Shown here piece by piece: positions 51,679-60,300 of a stretch of 64,000 bases of DNA. Every line of letters begins with the position of its first letter. Position 1 is the stretch's first letter. The stretch covers positions 5,890,001 through 5,954,000 of the forward strand of contig NZ_CP108464.1 in assembly GCF_036226405.1 (NCBI RefSeq), read 5' to 3'. A program made the translations under genes and the position numbers. This DNA comes from Streptomyces sp. NBC_01260 (GTDB taxonomy: Bacteria; Actinomycetota; Actinomycetes; Streptomycetales; Streptomycetaceae). The notes under the pieces were generated by a model. That model was not told the DNA's origin and did no database searches. It worked only from the letters and a program-made list of their open reading frames with translations.

Positions 51679-54600
51679 ATGCGAACCAGAGCCAGACTCC
51701 TGGTGGCCGCCACGGCCGCCTTCGCGGCGCTCCTCGCGCCGTTCTCCGTGATGACGGCGACGGCGGCCGACACCGCGCCGACATCGGCAGCCGCCGTCCC
51801 CGTTCCCGAACCGAGCGTCCTGGACGTGGACTTCGCCGACGGCAGGCCGACGGACCGCGCCCAGAACCTCGCCCCCGTCACCAAGGGCACCCCGTCCATC
51901 ACCCGCGACCAGAGCGTGGCCAAGAACGCGGCGACCTTCAACGGCACCACGGACGCGTACACCTATCCGTTCGCCGCGCAGTGGCCCAAGCTGTCCGGCG
52001 GGTTCTCGGTGGAGTGCCGGTTCCGCTGGAACGGTGATTCCCTGCCCGCCTCGGGGCAGTCCGCGATCTGCTCCAACGCCCAGTCGGGCGGCGCCGATCT
52101 GCAGATCGACGGCGGTCAGCTGGCGTTCTCGGTGAACGTCGGCGGCTACAAGTACACGCACGCCCCGATCGTGCCCGGCCAGTGGTACGACGCGGTCGCC
52201 ACCTGGGACGGCCGGAACGTCAAGCTGTACGTCGACGGCGCCCTCGCCTCTACCACGGCCGCCGCAGGCTCGCTCACCGCCCCGGCAGCCGGGGCGCAGA
52301 ACTGGACCCTGGGCGCCGACTCGGCGGGCAGCGGCGGTATCGAGGCCCCCTCGCCGGTCACCCTCAGCACCGCCCACGTCTGGGACTCGGCGCTCTCGGC
52401 CGACCAGGTGGCGTCCTTCGTCCGGCGGAACACGGCTCCGCCGCCGGACGCCCCGGACTGTTCCGCGTACCGGAAGGGGATCGCGGACGCGGCCGGCGCC
52501 GCCGCCGGGACCGTCGTCCTGAACGAGGACTTCTCGGACGCGGCCGACGTCAACTGCTGGAACCAGGCCACCGGTTCGTCCCCGTGGAAGGTGACCGGCG
52601 GCCGTCTGGCCGGCGACTCGCCCGCCGCCGGTGACGACCCGCTGATCACCTTCGGCCCGCATCTGGACGACTACGTCCTCCGGGCGACCGCCCGCTTCGA
52701 CAGCGTGCTGGCGCCCACCGGCCCGTGGTTCGGGGTGGTCGCGGACACACCCGGCAACGGCGTCCGCCCCTACCCGGTCTTCGCGGTCGCCGCCGACACC
52801 GCGGCCGCCGACGGGGTCCGCGCGATGACCCGGTACCCGGCGTCCACGAAGGGCATCAAGAGCGCGGCGTACAGCTCGGACCTGGGCACCGGCACCGAGG
52901 TGGACCTCGCCCTCGAAGTGCACGGCACGCTGGCGAACCTCTCCCTCGACGGCCGCCCGGTGCTCACCGGTGTCGAAATTCCCCGCACGTCCAAGGGCGT
53001 GCTCGGGCTCGAACTCGACTCCGCGAGCGTGTCGTTCGACACGCTCTCGGTGACCAAGCTCGGCCCGCTCGGCACGGCCGGTTTCATGTCCGCCACCTTC
53101 AGGCTGCCCGCCACGGCGGTCTCCGGCGGCATCGACCAGCCGCTCGCCGGGCTGTGGAGCACCGGCTGGACGGAACAGGACGACGCCCCGGTCAGCTTCT
53201 CCAAGGTGTCGGGGGACAGCTGGCTCGATGTGAGCCCCGGCGGCGTCGTCACGGGCACCGCCCCCGACGACGTACCGCAGGACGACGGCACGATCACCGT
53301 CGAGGCCACCGACGGCACGACGACCGGGCAGATCGAGGTCCAGGTCCCGGTGGCCGGCCGGGGCGCGGCGCCGCAGATCCAGAGCGCTTCGTGGAATGCC
53401 TGGGACGGCGGAAGCCATGTCACGGACGCGGTGGCGAAGAACGTCGCGGTGATCGCCACCCAGGGCATCGGCCTGGTCGGCTTCCAGGACGGCGGGGCGG
53501 ACATGGCCCGGCAGGTCGCCGGCGCGCTGGGCTGGCACGTGTACGCCTCCGGGGATCTCGGGATCGTCTCCGCCCACCCGATCGCGGACACCGGGCGGAT
53601 CGGCCCGAGCGACGCCGCCCCGGCGGCGGCCGTCACCCTCGATGTGGCGGGCACGCCGGTGCGGGTGTGGGACGCGCGGCTGGACGAGGCCGACTACGGC
53701 CCCTACCGGGCCTGCTTCGACGGCGCCGCGGACCTGACGGCACATGAGAGGACCACCACCCGTTACGCCCAGGCCCGTAAGATCGCACAGGAGATGGCGG
53801 GCGACCTGTCCGGCAGCGGCAGCACCCCGGTGGTCTTGCTCGGTGACCTGGCCTCGCCGTCGGGCACCGACTGGACCTCGACGACCTCGGACGCCCACTG
53901 CGGCGCGGGCGCCGTGGACTGGCCGGTGCCGGACGTCTTCGCGGATCTCGGTCTGACCGACTCCTACCGGGTCGTCAACTCCGACCCCTCGGCCGACCCG
54001 GGCAACACCTGGTCCCCGATCACCTCGACCCACCCCGACGGGCGGGCCGAGCCGCAGGACCGTATCGACTACGTCTGGTACGCCGGTGACGGTGTCCAGG
54101 TGGCCGAGGCGCACCCGCTCACCGTCGGCTGGCCGTCCGAGGACGATGTGGCGGACAACTCCTGGGCCAGCGACCACGCGGCGGCGGTCACCACCTTCAC
54201 CGTCGGTGAGGACTCCGCCGAACCGCCGGCCGAGTTGCCCGTCGTCTCGGTGGACAACCGCACCGTCGCGTACCAGGAGGGCCACGGCCCGGCGGACGTC
54301 GCCGCGTTCCTCAAGAGGACCGGCGCCACCGCCGACCCGGCCGGCGCGACCCTCTCGGCCGATCTCGGCACGGTCGACTTCGCCACCCCCGGCTGGTACA
54401 CGGTGCTGGTCACGGCGGTCAGTGGCCGCTACACGTCCCACCCGGTCGCGATCACCGTACGGGTCGCACCCGTCCCCGGACTGACCCTCTCCGCCGACAC
54501 CGCGACCTTCGCCGTCGGTGACCCCCTCGACGAGGCAGCGGTTCTGGCGCGGCTCGAACCGATCCTGGACGTACCGGGTGCGGTGAACGTCGGCCTGTCC

Positions 54601-54993
54601 GGCGTGGACGCCTGGGTGCCCGCCGCCTATCCGGTGACGGTGACCGCCACCGACGAGTGGGGCTTCACGGCGACCCGGCCGGCGACCGTCGAGGTCGTGG
54701 GCACCGCGCCCTGGGACGCGTCGGAGGTCTACGACAACGGTGACATGGTCACCTACCAGGGCACGTTCTACCGGGCGGCCTGGTGGACGCGGAACCAGAA
54801 GCCGGGTGACCCGTACGGGCCGTGGCAGGAGATCCGCACGGCCGAGGACGGCACCCCGGTCTGGACCGCGTCGCGGATCTTCCTGGCGGGCGACATCGCG
54901 ACCCACCAGGGCGTGACGTACCGGGCGAAGTGGTGGACCCGGAACCAGAGGCCGGGCGACCCGAACGGGCCCTGGGCGGTGACCACGGGCTGA
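51679..54993 (+). CDS. Giant secreted LamG/EEP-like/CBM multidomain protein
   Basis: An 1104-residue exported protein. Signal peptide to about residue 30. A LamG lectin domain follows (about 70-250; WYDAVATWDGRNVKLYVDGA). Then come a second beta-rich domain (about 275-460), a putative Ig domain (about 480-560) and an endonuclease/exonuclease/phosphatase-like region (about 565-840). After two cadherin/Ig-like repeats, two chitin-binding CBM5/12 modules end the chain (about 1011 and 1061, each with WWTRNQ and PGDP). In the EEP region the canonical QE and GDxN motifs read FQDGG and LGDLASP, while SDHAA is kept, so catalysis is doubtful. It starts 14 bases after the phospholipase stop, in one operon. 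Confidence 0.82.
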   Translation: MRTRARLLVAATAAFAALLAPFSVMTATAADTAPTSAAAVPVPEPSVLDVDFADGRPTDRAQNLAPVTKGTPSITRDQSVAKNAATFNGTTDAYTYPFAAQWPKLSGGFSVECRFRWNGDSLPASGQSAICSNAQSGGADLQIDGGQLAFSVNVGGYKYTHAPIVPGQWYDAVATWDGRNVKLYVDGALASTTAAAGSLTAPAAGAQNWTLGADSAGSGGIEAPSPVTLSTAHVWDSALSADQVASFVRRNTAPPPDAPDCSAYRKGIADAAGAAAGTVVLNEDFSDAADVNCWNQATGSSPWKVTGGRLAGDSPAAGDDPLITFGPHLDDYVLRATARFDSVLAPTGPWFGVVADTPGNGVRPYPVFAVAADTAAADGVRAMTRYPASTKGIKSAAYSSDLGTGTEVDLALEVHGTLANLSLDGRPVLTGVEIPRTSKGVLGLELDSASVSFDTLSVTKLGPLGTAGFMSATFRLPATAVSGGIDQPLAGLWSTGWTEQDDAPVSFSKVSGDSWLDVSPGGVVTGTAPDDVPQDDGTITVEATDGTTTGQIEVQVPVAGRGAAPQIQSASWNAWDGGSHVTDAVAKNVAVIATQGIGLVGFQDGGADMARQVAGALGWHVYASGDLGIVSAHPIADTGRIGPSDAAPAAAVTLDVAGTPVRVWDARLDEADYGPYRACFDGAADLTAHERTTTRYAQARKIAQEMAGDLSGSGSTPVVLLGDLASPSGTDWTSTTSDAHCGAGAVDWPVPDVFADLGLTDSYRVVNSDPSADPGNTWSPITSTHPDGRAEPQDRIDYVWYAGDGVQVAEAHPLTVGWPSEDDVADNSWASDHAAAVTTFTVGEDSAEPPAELPVVSVDNRTVAYQEGHGPADVAAFLKRTGATADPAGATLSADLGTVDFATPGWYTVLVTAVSGRYTSHPVAITVRVAPVPGLTLSADTATFAVGDPLDEAAVLARLEPILDVPGAVNVGLSGVDAWVPAAYPVTVTATDEWGFTATRPATVEVVGTAPWDASEVYDNGDMVTYQGTFYRAAWWTRNQKPGDPYGPWQEIRTAEDGTPVWTASRIFLAGDIATHQGVTYRAKWWTRNQRPGDPNGPWAVTTG

Positions 54994-55080
54994 CGGGTGC
55001 GGCGTCGCACCGCTGACGGACGTGACAGGTCCCGGTGGGGCCGGGAGCTGTCACGTCCGAGTGCGGTGGAGAGAGCAGGC

Positions 55081-55995
55081 TTACTGCCCGTCGGCGAACT
55101 GCGGGTCCTTCTCCTGGTTGTAGATCTCCTTGCCGGATGCGTCGAAGGCGTGGACGTAGGGGCTCGGGCCCGCGTAGTGCGGGCTGGGGCGGGACGTGCC
55201 GGGGGTGAGCGCCGCCGCGTAGACGAACGCGCCGCCCGCCATGACCGCCGGGTACTGCTTCGGGTTGTCGCCGTAGCTGATGGTGATCTTGGCAACGTTG
55301 GACGTGTAGTGCCCGGCGCCCAGCATGAGGAACTGCTTCTTTCCGGCGGGCGCGCCGATGGAGTCGAAGTACGCGATCGTGCGACCTGTGCCCCACAGGC
55401 GATTGTTGATGAACGTGGGCGGGGAGTCCGGGCTGCTGCCCTTGTCGCCCTTCGACTCGCATTGCACGTACTGGCCGGCGGAGTCGACGGCGACGACCAC
55501 GCCGTCCGCGTCCTGCGAGGCGATGGGAGTGCGGACCGCGATCACCGCGTGGTACCGCGATGCGTCCGAGCCCAGGCAGGAGGACAGGATCTTGGCGACG
55601 GTCCCGGCCTCGATCGGGATGGTTCTTCCGCTGGTGATGGTGAAGGTGTCGGGGGTCGAAGATGACGCGGGAGCCGAAGACGGCGCCGAGCCGGCTCCGC
55701 CCGACGTGGAGCCGTGTGTTGTGCCCGCACTCGGTGACGCGGTGGCGTTCGTCGGGTTTCCGGCGGGGGAGGCGAGAAGCGGCTTGGCTTCCCCTGCCCC
55801 GCTGAAGACGGCCACGGCCCCGATGCTCAGCGCCGCGACGCCGGTGGCGACACCCAGCGGTATTCCCCACCCGCGTCGCAGCGAAGCACGGTTGTCCTCG
55901 GGATCGATCTTCATCAGTAGCTCCTCTCGGGTCCGCCGGTGGTTCGGCAGATCACGATCGGAAGGAGCCGCAGGAATGCCCTGCTTGTCATTCAT
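55081..55995 (-). CDS. Membrane-anchored protein coupled to ECF sigma factor
   Basis: A 304-residue protein. A cytoplasmic N-terminus of about 45 residues (SDRDLPNHRRTREELLMKID) precedes one membrane helix (GIPLGVATGVAALSIGAVAV, about 44-63). A Ser/Thr/Gly-rich linker and an outer domain of about 190 residues follow (YHAVIAVRTPIASQDADGVV, GTGRTIAYFDSIGAPAGKKQ). Its ATG overlaps the sigma factor stop by four bases. The position and topology are those of an anti-sigma factor, but the cytoplasmic part lacks the zinc-binding HxxxCxxC motif. I call it a possible anti-sigma or output protein. Confidence 0.75.
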   Translation of the reverse strand: MNDKQGIPAAPSDRDLPNHRRTREELLMKIDPEDNRASLRRGWGIPLGVATGVAALSIGAVAVFSGAGEAKPLLASPAGNPTNATASPSAGTTHGSTSGGAGSAPSSAPASSSTPDTFTITSGRTIPIEAGTVAKILSSCLGSDASRYHAVIAVRTPIASQDADGVVVAVDSAGQYVQCESKGDKGSSPDSPPTFINNRLWGTGRTIAYFDSIGAPAGKKQFLMLGAGHYTSNVAKITISYGDNPKQYPAVMAGGAFVYAAALTPGTSRPSPHYAGPSPYVHAFDASGKEIYNQEKDPQFADGQ

Positions 55996-56639
55996 CGTGC
56001 GACCTCTTCCGCGTTGACGGGATTCTTCGAACTGAACGACGCCGTGACCGTGGTTCCGCCAATGAGGTCGGCCCCCAGCCTCCGCCGGGCCCGGTGCAGT
56101 CTGGACTTCACGGTTCCGACCGCCACCTTCAGCGCTGCCGCGGCCGCCTGCTGATCCAGGCCCGACCACACGCAGAGCTCGACGACCTCGCGTTCGTGGC
56201 GCGGCAGCCGGGCCAGCGCCCGGTGGATCTCCGACATGCGACGCTCGTCGTCGACCAGGACGGCGACGCGGTCCGCGTGGTCGCCCACCGGCTCGTCATG
56301 CGAGACGAGCCGGTGCAGCAGCGCCTCGGCCCGCCTCAGCCGCCGCCTGGTGTTCGACAGCAGGCGGTCGGCGATGCCCAGCAGCCACGGCAAGGCCGAG
56401 TCGCGGTCCAGCACCGTCTCCGATCGCCTACGCCAGGCATGCAGGAACACGGTCGACGTGAGGTCTTCGGCCTCGGACCAGTCGGCAGTCCGCCGGAACA
56501 GATGGTTGTAGACGGTCTTGCCATGACGGTCGAAGATCCGACCGAACGCGTCCCGGTCGCCGCCGACGGCCCTCGTCCACAGCTCCCGGTCAGATATCCC
56601 TCCGACCGGTACGGCGGGAGCAGCGTCGTTCAGTTCCAT
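55992..56639 (-). CDS. ECF-type RNA polymerase sigma factor
   Basis: A 215-residue sigma factor with only regions 2 and 4. Region 2 is FGRIFDRHGKTVYNHLFRRT and WSEAEDLTSTVFLHAWRR; region 4 is LPRHEREVVELCVWSGLDQQ with HTH AAAALKVAVGTVKSRLHRAR. This is the sigma-70 group often named SigE/ECF with a downstream membrane protein of the CU044_5270/anti-sigma kind. It is translationally coupled to the membrane-anchored gene. The signal is unknown. Confidence 0.9.
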   Translation of the reverse strand: MELNDAAPAVPVGGISDRELWTRAVGGDRDAFGRIFDRHGKTVYNHLFRRTADWSEAEDLTSTVFLHAWRRRSETVLDRDSALPWLLGIADRLLSNTRRRLRRAEALLHRLVSHDEPVGDHADRVAVLVDDERRMSEIHRALARLPRHEREVVELCVWSGLDQQAAAAALKVAVGTVKSRLHRARRRLGADLIGGTTVTASFSSKNPVNAEEVAR

Positions 56640-56821
56640 GCTCTATACGTGTCCGGCAACCGGCCGAAGGTTCCCGATGAACCGACTCCTGGAATGTTGC
56701 TGCTTGTTTCCGGTGCTTCTGGTTGGCAGGGATGGTCGATCCGAAAGAGGTGATCGCGGCCCCGCGGCGCCGGGCCGGTCTGCGTCCGAAGGGGGACGGG
56801 TGTCGGCCCCCGCACCCGGCG

Positions 56822-57241
56822 TCAGGAGCCGTGGATCAGCTTCCTGACCTCGGGAGGGAGTTCCTTGCCGGATTCGGCGGCGACGAAGAGGACGTCGTCG
56901 GACGCGTCCTGCACCCAGATGGCGATGTCGGGGTCCACCCCCTCGACCGCGTAGGCGGTCGTCGTCGTCGGCTCCGTCCGGCCGTCTTCATCGTCGTTCG
57001 GAGTGTCGTCGCACGGCGCACGGGTGGCGGCCCCGAGCTTCTTCCCGGTCGTGATCTTCGTGCTCTGTGTGCCCGAGTACGTGCGGTTCTGGTACGTGAC
57101 GTCGTTCGCGCAGGACGCCGCCGACTCGCCGCCGTCACTGTCACTGGACGTAGTGCAGGAGGCGGACAGGGTGACGAGGGCTGCCGCCAGTAGGAGCGTG
57201 CGCACGGGGCCGCTCCTGTGGCTCGGGAGTACCGGTTTCAT
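56822..57241 (-). CDS. DUF6281-type lipoprotein
   Basis: A 139-residue secreted lipoprotein. The signal ends in a lipobox (LVTLSASCTTSS, Cys about 29). The mature part has CANDVTYQNRTYSG, APCDDTPNDD and IAIWVQDASDDVLFVAAESG, matching the small DUF6281 family as I remember it. The role is unknown. It follows a truncated metallopeptidase gene on the same strand. Confidence 0.75.
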   Translation of the reverse strand: MKPVLPSHRSGPVRTLLLAAALVTLSASCTTSSDSDGGESAASCANDVTYQNRTYSGTQSTKITTGKKLGAATRAPCDDTPNDDEDGRTEPTTTTAYAVEGVDPDIAIWVQDASDDVLFVAAESGKELPPEVRKLIHGS

Positions 57242-57277
57242 CGGGGTGTCTCCTCCTGGAGCTGCCGCTCCGGCTCA

Positions 57278-57592
57278 TTAGATGCTGCGAAGGCCGAGGA
57301 CGTCACCCTTGCCGAGAGTCCTGGCCTGAGTCGAGCACCGGTTCGAGTTCTCGTGCATGGTGCGATTCTCGTGCGCCCCGGCAATGTCCTTCAGCCCGAA
57401 GATGTGGCCGGCCTCATGCGTACCGACGGAGCGGATGTCGAACTTGTTCGAACAGCTGCTGGTCACCTTGTTGGTGAAGTCGTAGTCGGTGGTGTTGCCC
57501 GCCCGGAGGCGCTGCCTCAACACGCGGAATGTATCGGGCTGCCGCTGACGGGGGCCTCGCCGGGGCGACGGCCGCCGCCGCGTCAGCGGCAC
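57278..57592 (-). pseudogene. C-terminal fragment of a zinc metallopeptidase (matrixin-like)
   Basis: The minus strand carries NTTDYDFTNKVTSSCSNKFD, the zinc site THEAGHIFGLKD and a tail RTMHENSNRCSTQARTLGKG ending DVLGLRSI. HExxHxxGxxD is the metzincin signature, and the tail matches secreted matrixin-like proteases of Streptomyces. The signal peptide, pro-region and most of the N-terminal domain are missing; the first 25 residues of the open frame are Arg-rich and not homologous. It is probably inactive. Confidence 0.7.
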
Positions 57593-57772
57593 CGGGCGGC
57601 GGTCGGCACGGCAGCGGGGTGGCGCAGGTGCCGCAACTGGGCTCAGGCGCGCAGACCTTGGCGCGAGTGGCGAACGGGTGACTGATCTCGCCGGTGCTCC
57701 TGGGATGGGCGGTGCAGCCGGCCCAGGACGGCCACACCTCCGACGCTGCCGGCCTCCGTCACCCGGACAGAA

Positions 57773-58045
57773 TCACTTCGCGCAGAGACTCTCCACGAAG
57801 CCGCGCCAGGCATCGGCCCCGACGACGACGACGGGCCCGCCGGGGTTCTTGCTGTCGCGGACGGGGACGGATGCGGCGCAGCCGTCGGCCACCTCGACGC
57901 AGTCGCCGCCGCTCGTTCCGCTGTACGACGACTTACGCCAGGCCGCGCCGCCGGTCACGGTGCACTCGACACACTCGCCGCCGTTCGTGCCGCTGTACGA
58001 CGACTTTCGCCAGCGCGCTCCTGTCAGCTCATGACTGGTCCCCAT
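57773..58045 (-). CDS. DUF397 protein with duplicated motif
   Basis: A 90-residue protein. The DUF397 core motif occurs twice: ARWRKSSYSGTNGGECVEC (about 10-28) and AAWRKSSYSGTSGGDCVEV (about 34-52). It is followed once by the usual C-terminal half (VPVRDSKNPGGPVVVVGADA, WRGFVESL). DUF397 proteins are encoded beside XRE regulators and act with them in development and antibiotic control. The start overlaps the XRE stop by 17 bases. Confidence 0.9.
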   Translation of the reverse strand: MGTSHELTGARWRKSSYSGTNGGECVECTVTGGAAWRKSSYSGTSGGDCVEVADGCAASVPVRDSKNPGGPVVVVGADAWRGFVESLCAK

Positions 58046-58852
58046 AGCGTTCCTCCATCACACGAGCGATCAGCGTCGCCGAGTCCTCGGGGGAGAGGGC
58101 TGTGGCTTGCAGTCGAGCGTAGCCGACCGAACGCTCTTTGATCACTGATGGGTTGGCGGTCATATGGCTCTGGTCGTAGCTCTCCACGTAGAAGAGATCC
58201 GGATCGTCGTCGAACCGAAGCAGGTTGAACGAGCCCATCATCGCTGTGTGCTGACCTACAGTGAACGGCAGTACTTGGATCTGTACCCAGGGGTCGTTCC
58301 GGAAGGCCAACAGGCGAGCAAGTTGCTCGTGCATGACGTCTCGCCCGCCGACTTCCTGGAGCAATGCGGCTTCGCTCAGGACGATCCACAGCGTTGGCGG
58401 ATTCTCTCGCCCCAGAACTCGCTGCCGATCCAGCCTTGCGGCCGTCATCTCGTCGACCCTGTTCGGGTGGTCGACGCCTACGAGCGCCCGCGCGTAGCCC
58501 TCCGTCTGCAACAGCCCGTAGACCAACTGCGCCTGGAACGTGCTGATGTACGCGGCCCGTGCCTCCATGTCGGCGTACGGCTGGAACCAGGTCGGCAGCT
58601 GGCTGCGCAGGACCAGGCCCATCAGCCGGGAGAACACCCCGTCCGTGCCGAGGGCGGCGTCCACGCGTTCGGAGAAATCGCGGGTGGGGATCTTCTTCGT
58701 CGTCTCGATCTGGCCGATCAGCGAGCCCGTGCAGAAGATGATCTCGCCCAACTGGTGCTGTTTCAGGCCGTGCGCCTCGCGCTGGCGGCGTAGTTCCCAG
58801 CCGTAGTAGTCCAGGGGGACGCGCTGGGGTCGAGCGACTGGATGTTGGCCAC
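58029..58852 (-). pseudogene. XRE/DUF5753 regulator with N-terminal frameshift
   Basis: From the proper start, GTG 58852 (after GGAGG), the chain reads VANIQSLDPSASP and then leaves frame. The rest (LDYYGWELRRQREAHGLKQH, SLIGQIETTKKIPTRDF, FQAQLVYGLLQTEGYARAL, YDQSHMTANPS) is in the -1/+2 frame. One C is missing from the C-run at about 58813-58817, since family members read SPLDYYGWELR. The frame after the lesion is intact to TGA 58029 (an HTH at about 20-75 and a DUF5753 ligand domain). An upstream ATG at 58886 could still produce it with a changed N-terminus. Confidence 0.75.
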
Positions 58853-58948
58853 GGCGGGACCTCCGATGTGCAGGCGCGATGCGCAACGCCTCGCGGCGTT
58901 CGGTTCCGTAGGTAGCCGAGCGTAGTCAACCGCTCGCACGATGGTGAC

Positions 58949-59428
58949 ATGAGTCACGTAATTGCCCCCCGGGCCGAGTCCGAAGAGCCGGTCTACCGAG
59001 CCGACTTCGCCATGGGCGAGCACTCGGCCCGGCATCTGCGGCGCATCCTGCGGCTCTACCTCAACGGGTGGGGGCTGGTGGGCGTGGCCGACGCGGCGGA
59101 GCTCGCGTTCACGGAACTGATCGCCAACGTGGTCCGGCATGTGCCCGGCCGCCGCTGCCAGACGTTCATCTTCCGGCTCCCGGACGGCGACGGGGTCCGC
59201 GTCGAGGTGGCGGACGGCTGCCCGACGGTGCCTCGCGTGGCCGAGGGCGATGTGCTCGACGAGGGCGGGCGGGGGCTGGTCCTGGTGGCTGCCGTCGCGG
59301 ACAAGTGGGGCGTGGAGGTGCGCCGCGACGGCGGCGGCAAGACGGTGTGGTTCGAGTGCCTGGCCGCCGCGCCGGGGGCTGGTGCCGGTCCGGCTACGCC
59401 GACAGCTCGGCCAGCACCGCGTCGGTGA
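58949..59428 (+). CDS. RsbW-like ATP-binding protein of the XRE/DUF397 set
   Basis: A 159-residue GHKL-fold protein. N box ELAFTELIANVVRHVPG (about 50), G1-like EVADGCPTVP, and G2 box GGRGLVLVAAVADKWGVE (about 108). It is divergent from the XRE regulator, the usual arrangement for these three-gene sets, where it is thought to act as an anti-sigma-like kinase. The last 35 bases overlap the convergent serine hydrolase gene. Confidence 0.88.
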   Translation: MSHVIAPRAESEEPVYRADFAMGEHSARHLRRILRLYLNGWGLVGVADAAELAFTELIANVVRHVPGRRCQTFIFRLPDGDGVRVEVADGCPTVPRVAEGDVLDEGGRGLVLVAAVADKWGVEVRRDGGGKTVWFECLAAAPGAGAGPATPTARPAPRR

Positions 59429-60209
59429 ACGGGGTCCAGGCCTCGGCCGCCCACGGTCCGAAGGCCCGGTCGGTGAGTGCGACGCAGGCCGCACCCGCGA
59501 CCGGGTCGATCCACAGGAACGTGCCCGACTGGCCGAAGTGCCCGAAGGTCGCGGGAGAGGACGAGGTGCCCGTCCAGTGCGGCGACTTGGAGTCCCGGAT
59601 CTCGAAGCCGAGGCCCCAGTCGTTGGGGTTCTGGTGGCCGTAGCCGGGCAGTACGCCCTTGAGGCCGGGGTGGACGACGCTCTGTGCGGCCAGCACCGTG
59701 CGCGGGTCGAGGAGGCGGGGGGCCTGCACCTCGGCCGCGAACCGCAGCAGGTCGTCGACGGTGGAGACGCCGTCGCGGGCGGGCGAGCCGTCCAGGGTGG
59801 TCGCGGTCATGTCCAGGGGCTCCAGGACCGCCTGTCGGACGTACTCCGGGAACGGGATGCCGCTGGCTTTGGCGATGTGCTCGCCGAGCACCTCGAAGCC
59901 CGCGTTGGAGTAGAGCCGCCGGGTGCCGGGCGGGGCCGTCACCCGGTGCTCGTCGAAGGCGAGGCCGCTGGTGTGGGCGAGCAGGTGTCGGACCGTGGAG
60001 CCCTCGGGCCCGGCCGGTTCGTCGAGCTCGACCGCGCCCTCCTCGTACGCCACCAGCGCCGCGTAGGCGGCGAGCGGCTTGGTGACGGAGGCGAGCGGGA
60101 AGCGGTGCGCGGTCGGACCGTGCCGGCCGAGGACGGTGCCGTCCGCTCGTACGACGGCTGCTGCCGCGGTGGGGACGGGCCAGTTCTCGATCAACGCCAG
60201 GCTCTGCAT
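59394..60209 (-). CDS. Serine hydrolase (class C beta-lactamase/esterase fold)
   Basis: A 271-residue protein. The SxxK motif is PLASVTKPLAAY (Ser about 41), the YxN motif is TRRLYSNAGFEVLGEH and the third motif lies near FGHFGQSGTFLW. There is no signal peptide, so it is probably an intracellular esterase or peptidase and not a resistance enzyme. ATG 60209 is preferred over an upstream in-frame start. Its 3' end overlaps the convergent ATP-binding gene by 35 bases. Confidence 0.87.
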   Translation of the reverse strand: MQSLALIENWPVPTAAAAVVRADGTVLGRHGPTAHRFPLASVTKPLAAYAALVAYEEGAVELDEPAGPEGSTVRHLLAHTSGLAFDEHRVTAPPGTRRLYSNAGFEVLGEHIAKASGIPFPEYVRQAVLEPLDMTATTLDGSPARDGVSTVDDLLRFAAEVQAPRLLDPRTVLAAQSVVHPGLKGVLPGYGHQNPNDWGLGFEIRDSKSPHWTGTSSSPATFGHFGQSGTFLWIDPVAGAACVALTDRAFGPWAAEAWTPFTDAVLAELSA

Positions 60210-60263
60210 ACGTACGAGACTAGGTTCTCCCCGGCGCCCGTCGAAACTCGCCTCCGGTTGCGC

Positions 60264-60294
60264 TTGCTTCGAGTGCACTCCAAGGTTCTAGCGT
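60264..60294 (+). promoter_or_regulatory. MerR-type promoter with 19-bp spacer and dyad
   Basis: TTGCTT (60264-60269) and TAGCGT (60289-60294) are separated by 19 bases, the long spacing that MerR proteins correct by twisting DNA. The spacer holds the palindrome GAGTGCACTC (60271-60280), extended by CTT and AAG. It lies directly before the merR start, so the gene controls itself and the reductase. The transcript would have almost no leader. Confidence 0.7.
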
Positions 60295-60300
60295 GGAGGC

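Noticed and set aside
51589..54906. 1105-codon open frame on the minus strand
   Set aside because: It lies antisense to the giant secreted protein, is rich in Arg, Gly and Val, and has no domain. Long antisense frames are common at this GC content.
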